Shown here piece after piece: positions 55,402 to 64,000 of a DNA stretch of 64,000 nucleotides. A program made the translations under genes and the position numbers. A model generated the notes under the pieces. That model was given only the letters and a program-made list of their open reading frames with translations. It was not told the origin of the DNA and did no database searches. Position 1 is the first letter of the stretch, and each line of letters starts with the position of its first letter. Source of the DNA: Culex pipiens pallens (taxonomy: Eukaryota; Arthropoda; Insecta; Diptera; Culicidae); NCBI RefSeq assembly GCF_016801865.2, contig NC_068938.1, positions 188,614,850-188,678,849 of the forward strand. Direction: 5' to 3'.

Positions 55402-56587
55402 CAGGGGTGCTCAAAGTTTTTGGACGCCGGGCCAAATTTGAAGCTCTAATGACTTTGCGGGCCAAATTCATAAAAAAAGGTTTTTTAAATAAATAAAACT
55501 TTTAGAATTTAAAACACTAAAAAAAATAATCAGTTGAACTTTTTTAAACCTTTTTTTATTTTTTAACATTTTCTCTGATTAAAAAAATAGAAAACACTAA
55601 ATGACAGTTTTCGATCACTGTTGTTGATTTTATTGTTTTAAGAATTTAAAAATAAAAATTTTGTTGAATGTACTTGTGTTTTCATTAAAATTTAAAGGTT
55701 AAAAAATGGTGTAAGGTGTAACTAATGAAAAAAATCGTTGAGAACATTCGTCAAGTTGATTTGCAATCATTATTTTCAAAAATTGTAAGATTCGACAAAA
55801 AAAAACATTTGATCGAAAAAAAAACTTAATGCCTAACTGTTTATCGAAAATTTACTAAAATTCAATTTATTTTTAAATGAATCCGAACATGCTCAAAATG
55901 ATTCTAAACGCAGAGGAATGCATTGCAATTGAATTCTGCTAATTCCACTTATAAATAATTGATATTTTAAAATATTTTGAAAAAAGTAATTTTTGCCCTG
56001 ATTTTTAAAGAATTTTTCACAGTGGGACAGAGGGTAAATCGAAAAAAGCTTTGTAAAATATTTGCAACAGCTTTATTTTCCCAATTTAACATTTTAATCA
56101 GATGGTTATCAAATTAGATTCGTTATCCAACTGTCATGAGTTCGAATCCCGAGGGAAGGTTTCTAAGTGCAAAGTCAGTTTGAAGGTCATTTCATAAAAA
56201 AGGTCATTAATACTGTCAAATTAATATGGAAAACTAATGTTTTTGCAATTATTACAGATTTCTACCTTAATCAATTCCATTTTGAAGAAAGTTTGGACGA
56301 TATTTACTAGTTTCACTCATTTTGAAACGTGTGAAATTGTTTAAATTATTCAGATTTTAGCACTAAATATTTGTGTCGTAAAATGGGAATCAAAATATGA
56401 ATAATTCATCCGTTTTATAGAAAAAAAAGTAAGCATAAAAAAGATAAAAATAAACCTTGAGTTATAAAATCACTTTACAAGTGGTCAACGGGCAATTTTA
56501 CATGAACGTTCAAAATGGGTCCGCGGGCCACAAAAAAACACCTCGCGGGCCACGTTTGGCCCGCGGGCCATACTTTGGTCACCCCTG
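55402..56587 (-). mobile_element. Non-autonomous hAT element, copy 2, with perfect 8-bp duplication
   Basis: Starts CAGGGGTGCTCAAAGTTTTT and ends GCCATACTTTGGTCACCCCTG. Flanked by an exact CCTTAAAC repeat (55394-55401 and 56588-56595). It is the same family as 7045-8560 but inverted: the GGCCCGCGGGCC-rich end that is left in copy 1 is right here. The tRNA-like segment with GAGTTCGAATCCCGAGGG lies at about 56101-56155. No transposase frame. Confidence 0.9.
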
Positions 56588-56595
56588 CCTTAAAC

Positions 56596-57090
56596 ATATA
56601 AAAAAGGTGTTTTTAATTGCAAATCAAGTTAAAGTGACAATAAGTGAAATTAAAAATAATCAAAGAAACTTGCCGTTTATAATTTTTTTCAGTGTAGTCC
56701 TTATCCGTACCTACAACTTTGCCGAAGACACCAAATCGATCAACAAATTCCTTCAAAAGAGACAGATTTTTGAATTTTCATATAACATTTTTGTATGGGC
56801 AGCTGCCAAATTTGTATGGAAAATTATATTGGCAAACTAATGATGCAAAATGGCTTCTTGCAGCCGGATTAAAAAATACAAAAATTTAAAGTAAAAAAAA
56901 GACCGATTACGTAGAGTATTGCTCATACCCATTTTGTATGACCAGCCCCCACGATTGTCTAGAGACTTGTATGGAAAAACGAATGTTGCAAAATAGCTTC
57001 TTTTGACACAGGGAATGTATGGACAAAGTTTAATCCAAACATCCAAAAATACTGATGAATAAACCGGGAAATAATTTTCGAAAATATAGA
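56596..57090. mobile_element. Fragment of the GAGCAATTC fold-back family
   Basis: Contains GCAAATCAAGTTAAAGTGAC, TTTTTTTCAGTGTAGTCC, CCGTACCTACAACTTTGCCG, GGGCAGCTGCCAAATTTG and ends near GTAGAGTATTGCTC at about 56910, followed by a related fragment. It matches the right half of the element at 33005-34221. The left half is absent. Confidence 0.6.
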
Positions 57091-57093
57091 GAT

Positions 57094-57337
57094 TAGGGGA
57101 AATATACCATTTCTCAGCCTATTTCTATTATCGGCCTATCAGCACTTCGATCATGAATTACAGCTTTCATAAAGTGTTTTTGACTGTTCCAAAGTAATAA
57201 ATAGCTCAAACAAAAGTGAGCAAGCAACTCTTCGTTGTTGATACATCTGAAAATGTTGATTTAATAGCGCAAAACGGCAAAAGTGATGAGAATTGGTCGA
57301 ACGGCTTAGACTGATTAAAATGGGTATATTTCCCCTA
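57094..57337. mobile_element. Short TA-flanked MITE (AGGGGAAAT family), copy 3
   Basis: Begins TAGGGGAAATATACCATTTC and ends AAAATGGGTATATTTCCCCTA, with TA at both borders. At 244 bp it is a reduced relative of the copies at 31520 and 37262. The inner part (GCGCAAAACGGCAAAAGTGA) differs. Confidence 0.8.
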
Positions 57338-57575
57338 CTTTTTTTCTATGATGTGTGCGGGAGGTGTAAATTGGTGTTCAAAGGGAATTGAATACTATAC
57401 GAGAACAGTTTTCCGGGAAACCTTATCTTTATTTAAATTCTAAAAATACAATGAAATGAAATACAGAAAATCGTAACCGTTTATGGAACGCTGACTCTAT
57501 TGTATGAACCACTATTGGTTTGTCACGACAAAGACGGATTGTACAACGGGTGTAAATCTAAATCTTAAATACTGT

Positions 57576-60477
57576 CTACTGTCTGAAGAAAACTGCCACC
57601 AAAGCCACGAACAGCACCACCAACGAGCTGATCACCTTTCCGGCACTGCTGAAACAGCCCAGGTTGTCCGCCATTACCGCAAAGCGGGCCATATCCGGGA
57701 AACGGCACTCGTTGTCCGTACATCTGAAGCCATTCTGCTGGGAACGCACTGCAAACTCCACCGAGAAGAAGAGTGGCGGACAGCTGTGGATAACGGTGTG
57801 GCCATCGCACGCATTGGACAGATCGATGTCTACCGAGTCGGAGTTGACGACCCGGCAGTTGATGACGTCCATGTTCTGGGTGGCGTTGGATCTATGTAAG
57901 GGGTTTAGGTTAGGTCTTGCAATGAAGTGAAAGCTGAGGTTGTTGGAATTACCTTGGCAGTTGAACCCATCGAGATTGGCACACCGTGAGCGGTGCGAAG
58001 CCATGTCCCTGAATGCGAATTCGTCGGTTTTCACCCGCTCGGAAGAAGTAGTTTGGATGCAGCCGGTAAAACACAACCCCCTGCGGTTCCACGTACTGGT
58101 TGATCGTGTTCGATCCCCAGTCAGCCTGAACCCAGTCACCTCCGCAACGAGGGTTCACAATACGGCGTGGTTCACGCTGGATGCGCTGGATCACCGGTAG
58201 AGTCTGCACGTTGACGGCGTCGATAACCGCTCCGGATCCCAGCTCACGCAGCGGGAATACGTCCCGACTCTCTTCGCGAACGAATCGGTTGAATCTCGTA
58301 TGGCTGCCTCCGGCGAAGAACAACATGCGAAGATCCGGTACTTCTTCGCGCAGAATAGCCAACTGTTGGACGGCCCAGTTGCTGTCCCCTTCACTTACGG
58401 CTGCCGTATTGGGCATTACAAGACCGATCTTCGAGCGACCACTCATGCTGGCGGTTTGCCGTTCCGTAGTCATCAGCTGGACACTGTGCTCGCGTAGACT
58501 GCGGATCACGTTGGGCAAGTTGAGGCCGGATTGGACTGGAAGTTGATTGAAGGGTCATTACAGATGTTCGGGAAATTAACTTTTTAAAAATACTCACGTG
58601 TTTGATACAACGCCAGCGTGAAGGTCGAGTGGAAGTCGGCCAGGAACAGGGTACTGTTGACAATCACTTCTCCAGTTTGAGCGCTTAAAACCGTGTAGCG
58701 GGTACCAAAGCGTCCAACGTCTACGCCATCCAACAAGTTTCTGAAATCATTACCATGTTAGTACCGCAGAGATACTCTGGTCCTCTCTATACTAACCCGA
58801 CGACGGAGTAGATATCGTTGTATGGCCACGACATGTCGATGTATATGAACAGATCGGCAGCAGTTCGCCAAACAGTATCATCGTTAGGAGTTATGGACGT
58901 TGCTTCACAAGACGGATCGTTAAGGTTGGATGCTGAAAATAATCAAGTGTTAGCTAATTCACCCTCCGTAATGATGATCTTAAGAACTTACGAACATAAG
59001 ATGCCAACGCATCTGCCGCCGATCCGGAGAATTGGATGATTGCGTTCTGGTCGACCGTGAAGGCCATCTGCATCTCCTTGTCTAGAATGTTGCTGAAAGC
59101 AGCCGCCTGATCGCGCATGGTTTGGATAGGTGCTACCGTGGAGAATTGATCGCGACGATTGCATGATCGCATCGGCGAGCCAAACACACCCCGCTCGGAG
59201 TAGTACATGTCCAGCAGCTGGCTCAGTCTGAGGGTGTTGGCACGATTGCGCCATTCAGCGATGTTGGTCGCCAGCACGAGTCCGTCGATACCTCCGCGAA
59301 TCTCGGCGTCGGTCATCTCCAGCGCCGTACGTTGGCTCAAGAAGAACCATCGTGGGGAGACAGTATGATTCCAAGCTCCAGCTGCACCGACCTGGATGTT
59401 GTTCGGTGATGATGGAACGTGCAGCAGGGTTACTTCAGCCAGGTCACCGGAAATCGTAGCTGCCCAGAGATTGTCAACACGCATCGGTTGTACCTGCTGA
59501 CGGGAACGGATTTGACTACGCATCTGACCACTTCTTGGCATCAAATCACGCAGCTGAACAGATTGAGGCTCCAAACCAGCTGCAATGCCAGCGAGAACGG
59601 TTCCTGCGGACACGGTTCCCCAACGGGTGGACACCACACCATTCTCTACCGGACAAGCGCTGATCGCGTTCGAAGCAATATCCACCAGCGAGGTATCCGC
59701 GCTCAATTCATGCTCTGGATCTTGCTCCTGATCTTCCACGGCTTCTGGTTCCTCATCTGCAACTGCAGCCAAATCCGCCTCATCTTCTCCCGCCTGTTCC
59801 TCGTCCTCGCCCATCTCAAGTCGAGCCGATTGCTTCAGCTTCTTGATCTGCTTGCGGATCTGATTCATTTCCGGCTGAGCGAGCATCTCGATGTCGCCAA
59901 GGTAGTTGGACCGCAGCTTGGACTTGTCTTTCATGTCCAGTTCACGAGGAACACGAGCGGCACGATACTGGGACAGCTGCGAGCATCGTTGACCTTCATC
60001 TCCGCGGATCATCGTGTCGATCGAGCTGGACATCATAAAGTGGAGGGCACACCGCTCCTGGGCCGTCAGCGTTGCGTTCGGGAATCCCAGCGCATTTCCG
60101 GGCAGCAAACGCGAGAACAGAATACGATGCTTGGTAAAGTGGAACCCACTCGGACTGAACGGAAGCACTCCAGCAATGTTCTGCACCCCGGACGCCCGCA
60201 CGATACCATCCTGGCGGAACCGATGCAGCAGAGCGATCGTCAGCTGACGGATGTCCACCCGGTACTCCGGGACGTCCTCGACCTTCCGGATCAGCTCGAT
60301 CAGCATGTTCATCGTCATCGGAAGCCGTTCGTCTCGTTCGAACAGTTCCGGTCGGTTGTAGCATTCGATGAGGGACGGTGCAACGCGGGTTTGGACATTT
60401 TCCTGACCGTGGGCGTACTCGACGAGTGCACCCAGCAGGATCGCAATCAGCGGCAGCAGTGCCGCTTTGGAATTCAT
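57576..60477 (-). CDS. Secreted, probably GPI-anchored protein with a VWA-like domain
   Basis: Transcribed right to left. Exons 60477-58992, 58932-58797, 58740-58598, 58535-57953 and 57891-57576 (887 residues). Signal peptide at about 1-24. The first 500 residues are helical with no domain I recognise. They include a strongly acidic stretch at about 221-258 (Glu/Asp-rich) just after a Lys-rich segment. From about 522 the pattern fits a von Willebrand A fold: hydrophobic strand LFIYIDMSW, helix NDIYSVVGNLLDG, GRFGTRYTVLS, then IGLVMPN and LRMLFFAGG. The metal site would be DMSWP, so the last Ser of DxSxS is Pro. A Cys-rich segment follows, and the C-terminus is a hydrophobic tail with a small-residue site (SSAGKVISSLVVLFVALVAV), as in GPI-anchored proteins. 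Poly(A) signal on the minus strand at 57428-57433. I do not know the gene's function. Confidence 0.85.
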
Positions 60478-60657
60478 CGTTGTGTGTGATTAACCTGGAA
60501 ATTGTGAAATGCATGTCATATTATTGATATTCCGGGAAAAGGTAATCGATTTCGGGGAACGCATTGCTTATATTATGATTGCACAAGTGGAAGTTTGCTA
60601 AAGGTTGTGGTGGCATAAACGACCAAAACGCTGGCTGGAGAGGGGGACACTTGAGCT

Positions 60658-60668
60658 GATAAGATAAG
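60658..60668 (+). promoter_or_regulatory. Double GATA site upstream of the VWA-like gene
   Basis: GATAAGATAAG, preceded by AGCT, 181 bp upstream of the ATG. It is the same 11-mer as at 26017-26027 on the other strand before Ast1. Confidence 0.5.
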
Positions 60669-61015
60669 TCACTTTTTCAATGCGGTTTGCGTGATAGTGA
60701 CTGTAACGTTAGGTTTGGCTGAGTGGCACAGTAGTTTATATCAAGGTGTATGAGGTCATGACTGTAATTCTAGCTAAAGGCGATCAATTTTGATATCTCG
60801 GGACTATTAGTCACTGTTTCTATAGTTTTGATTTAGTTGAAGATTTAATAAATTTGATAAATTATGCACCCAGAACTGGACATCGGCATACGAGAGTATA
60901 AAGAGCACGATTCGGTAGTAAAATGGTACTGTGTGCGGACTGAGAGGATAAATCCCGAAATTACCGATAGTACTTTACTCATGGGTTCATCTTCAAAAAA
61001 AGTTCATCTATAAAA

Positions 61016-61090
61016 AAATATCGGTACCGAGACTCGAACCCAAGACTTTCGGCATATTGAACCGTGCCTTTGCCGTATGGGCCACCACGG
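61016..61090 (-). mobile_element. tRNA-derived SINE head or tRNA pseudogene
   Basis: On the minus strand TGGCCCATACGG (box A) is followed by GGGTTCGAGTCTCGG (box B) about 33 nt later, and then a T-rich run. The spacing suits a tRNA, but no good acceptor or anticodon stem can be drawn. A SINE promoter or tRNA pseudogene is more likely than a working tRNA. Confidence 0.5.
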
Positions 61091-61099
61091 TTCGGTGAC

Positions 61100-63185
61100 T
61101 AAGTGGCGGTCATTTGTCCATGTAAGCCACTCAATAGCATGAACTGTTTCAATGAACGAATGAACACGCAAGAGGACTATACTCTCGCAAAATAGCACTT
61201 TCCTCACGTTTCTTTTCGTGAGGACTATCCCCTCGTTCTTTAACTTTGGGTGTGTTTTAAGGTAGTTGTTTTTATTTAGTATTTTATTTGAATTTACAAT
61301 CTAACGGTTGTCACAAAATAATACTTTACTGCAAAATGATGCTTTGTAGAAAGCAAATTTCATGTTATTTAAGAAGAAAGCCACTTTGTAATGTCTCTTT
61401 TGGACTAAAAAAAATAATTCTAATGAAGTTTAGGTATATTTTACTAAACAACTGACGGCAAACAAGAAAATCCTAGGATAAGGGTAAACTTTAACCAGGG
61501 AAGTTTTTTTTTCGGTTTCTGCCAAAATCATTGAATTTACGGACCATATTCTAAAATTAAATCTTTAATAGACAATGTTGCATGTTGAAAATATGTCGAC
61601 GGTATTCACATTAAAACAGGACTTTAAAAACAATACACAAACGCAAATTTAACCTGCGATTAGATTTATCAATACAGTATTTCATCAACAACTGAAAACT
61701 GTATCGAGACAATTAACAAACATTAAATAATTTCAGTAACTGCTTTCACCTTCCGCGCACACATAGAGGGAATTGCTAAATTTGTTTGCTCCTGTCGTTA
61801 TCTTATCGGACTGCGCGCGCTCGCAATTCATAGATTTCACTGATACGTTCACTTTTTTTCCTGTGGTTGTGACTAGACTGTGGCATTCCGTGGAAAAAAG
61901 CCAGCATTACTCATAACACCATTATCTGGCAACCTTAAATCCATGTCGAAATTTGGCTTAGTTAATAGATAACTATCGAGTGTTAGAAAATCTCGAACCT
62001 GTCACGTTGCTTTAAGTTTAAACGAAGTCTTTCACCTAAATTTAGAAACAAAATTGTTTCCCATAAATGTTATGAATTGCACGTTGAAAAAATAAACTCA
62101 ATGCATAACCGCCATTTTGGATTTTCACTAACCTTGTAATACTTTGTATTCCTTTACTAGAAAATCATAATCCAATCAGCAAACAATTTTGATTTTCACT
62201 TATTCTGCAGATTCGACAAACCTTTGGCAAAGTTCTTCCTTTTTTAATCACTGTCACAAAAATCAATCTGTTTAAAATAAAAGTGTCACACCTTAATCCA
62301 CGTGCGGCGCCGCGGAGTCCAAATGTTCCGACCGTTTTGCACCTGCTGCTCGAACCGTACTGGGCTACGATCGTGCCCCACCTTGGGGCCTCACTGGGTC
62401 GAACAAGTGTTCTTATCAGTTGTAGCCGGTGACGGTGATAAGATAGGGCGATGGATATGGACACCGGTGAGGATGGTCCCACGGTCATCTAAATCTAGGC
62501 TCTATGTTTGATTTGTGAACGGGCCCTTTAGGAGATATACCTAAAATAAAACTCCAAGAAAATGATTTTAGTTAACCCTCTAATGATAGTTTTTTTTTCG
62601 ATTTTTTCCCCTTTCCAGGAGGTCGTTTTGAGAAACTTTTGTTTATCTCAATTAGAATTATTCTACCATCTACTATCATAAACTTTTGTCTTTTTAGTTC
62701 TTTCATGTTTTTATAATCACTTTTTTCAATGTTTTGCTTGTTTTTCACATTTTTGTAAGAAAATGCGTAGAGGTAGAGTCTGGGACATAGCAAAAATTAC
62801 TGCATACTTATTTTTACCTATAATATCGAAAAATGTTAGTTTGAAAGCCAAAGTTAACCCCAGAAAAATAACTTTTTTTAAACGTTGGCAAGGTTACATT
62901 AAACAAGTCAAACTTCCAACCCTGAAATTTTCTAAAATTTTAAGAATTCATTCCAATTCCAATTCCAATGCTTTTAAAATTTCATTTTTTTGAAGATTTG
63001 GAAATTTGTTGAAAACCTGATTTTTGGTGAATTTCAGAACGAAACTCACCTTGTTGTACAAGGTTAAATTAATGTGATCATCTGATCATACTACATTGTC
63101 GCATGTAAATTCATAGATCACAGATTTTTTTGTTAGTTTAAATTTTCGATGATAAAACTTGTACGATTGACATGTAAACTTTTTC
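61100..63185. other. Intergenic DNA, no gene recognised
   Basis: AT-rich with two GC-richer islands, at about 61741-61830 and 62300-62480. The second reads as a possible leader or retroelement fragment but has no supported frame. A hairpin CCTCACG...CGTGAGG lies at about 61203-61225. Confidence 0.4.
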
Positions 63186-63525
63186 ATTGTACATAGAATA
63201 TTTTAGTGCGTCCATCCCGGGAATTCCCGGGACAAAATGCCCGGGATTTTTGTTTGGAAATTCAGTTTTTGTTGTGGAAATAGATGAACAATGATAAAAA
63301 CAAAAAAATAAGCATTGGGTTTTTTATGTTCTATAAGCTTTTGTGTTTTCATATGTTATTGTGAAGGCAGACAAAAATCAAAATACGAGTGTAACCTGTC
63401 AAAACCTGTAGGGCCACAGGCTGATGTACACACTTACGACAAACACCCAATTTTTGTACGGCGCAACAGATTTTTTCGCGCAACAGAAGAGATGCGCACT
63501 TCGGTTTGGTGGTACGCGGATAATA
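63186..63525. other. Repeat remnants
   Basis: GTCCATCCCGGGAATTCCCG followed by GGAC and a second CCCGGGAT near 63210-63247 looks like one end of an hAT-type element; the other end was not found. No coding region. Confidence 0.35.
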
Positions 63526-63699
63526 ATTAGGTTTTACGACGACTCGATTTGGAGGTTAGAAGGAGTGCACTGTTTACAAGGACTTAGCACAGTTCGATGC
63601 GGTCGTCGATTTTGTTCGGGAAAATTCGTCGACAATCGACGAAGACCATGTAAACAGTGCACACGAGCTGTCAAATGACGTCACGGCGTAAAACCTAAT
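63526..63699. mobile_element. Short palindromic MITE
   Basis: Ends ATTAGGTTTTACG and CGTAAAACCTAAT. A second inverted pair inside is AGTGCACTGTTTAC and GTAAACAGTGCAC. TA borders suggest a Tc1/mariner-type duplication. The 84-residue open frame across it is incidental. Confidence 0.7.
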
Positions 63700-64000
63700 A
63701 GGACCTATTCAAACTATACTGCCGTTTTACGGCGATATGATGTATACGCCATTTTGGACATTTTCAATTTTATTGTACAGTCTGATAAAGAATCTTAAAA
63801 GCTACCTCCTGACGAAAGAATTTTTCAAAAAACTGCTGTGGGGCCCATTTTATTAAGCAAACAAACAATGATGTATACGCCAATTTTACTCATCATGATG
63901 TATGTATACATTGAGAATTGATAGAAGTCAAATTCAATACTGTTTGAATGTTGATTTGAGGTTTTGGGACCAAATCAAGACTGGGCAATATTTTATTACA
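63700..64000. other. Right edge, no gene
   Basis: ATGATGTATACGCC occurs at 63736 and 63870, with a related ATGATGTATGTATAC at 63896. Nothing else recognised. Confidence 0.35.

Noticed and set aside
57504..60489. Plus-strand frames of 130-356 codons opposite the VWA-like gene
   Set aside because: Antisense shadows; the minus-strand frame has a signal peptide, proper introns and a poly(A) signal.
61016..61090. Functional tRNA gene
   Set aside because: Box A and box B are present but no complete cloverleaf could be drawn.
62165..62511. Gene in the GC-rich island near 62.3-62.5 kb
   Set aside because: Short frames on both strands without recognisable motifs; could be a retroelement leader but nothing supports it.

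Overview
This window looks like nuclear DNA of a culicine mosquito, most likely a Culex of the pipiens group. The reasons are short introns with GT..AG ends, TATA/Inr promoters, insect-type astacin and trypsin families, and a dense load of short inverted-repeat transposons. The species call is inference; the sequence carries no direct taxonomic marker.

Layout. 1-900 is a hairpin-forming minisatellite. 900-5000 holds small MITEs (short non-autonomous DNA transposons) and two candidate non-coding first exons, one on each strand, facing apart. The exon at about 4150-5001 (+) could be the first exon of the gene at 18.7 kb. 5-18.5 kb would then be a giant intron. It contains an hAT-type element with a perfect 8-bp target duplication, and a 4.8-kb inverted-repeat transposon (12611-17392) whose interior is a 3.4-kb array of an 8-bp AT-only unit. 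18719-21439 is a single-exon gene for the developmental regulator Lines (lin/LINS1 family).

26-48.7 kb is an accessory gene cluster: nine intact-looking astacin zinc metalloproteases (called Ast1 to Ast9 here, on both strands), one orphan astacin last exon, and a trypsin-like serine protease. All nine have a signal peptide and a propeptide. Seven keep the full HExxH active site. Two (Ast7 and Ast8) replace the catalytic Glu by Gln and lose the Met-turn Tyr, so they look like pseudoproteases. A second trypsin (53.3 kb) and a large secreted, probably GPI-anchored protein with a VWA-like domain (57.6-60.5 kb, minus) follow. Most genes from 26 to 60.5 kb carry GATAAG sites 120-250 bp upstream of the start codon, which suggests shared control by a gut-type GATA factor.

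The gaps between genes are almost entirely mobile DNA. They hold fold-back elements with 4-bp duplications, TA-flanked MITEs, a solo LTR nested in a fold-back element, a second hAT copy with a perfect 8-bp duplication, and a complete non-LTR retrotransposon insertion (50109-52896, 9-bp duplication) that has a Jockey-type ORF1 but no reverse transcriptase. The last 3.5 kb (60.5-64 kb) has no recognisable gene, only a tRNA-derived SINE fragment and MITEs.

How the genes may work together: the astacins and trypsins are secreted, propeptide-controlled proteases of the kind insects use in gut or reproductive secretions. The two dead astacins could be decoys, substrate binders or regulators of their active neighbours. 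This last point is inference.
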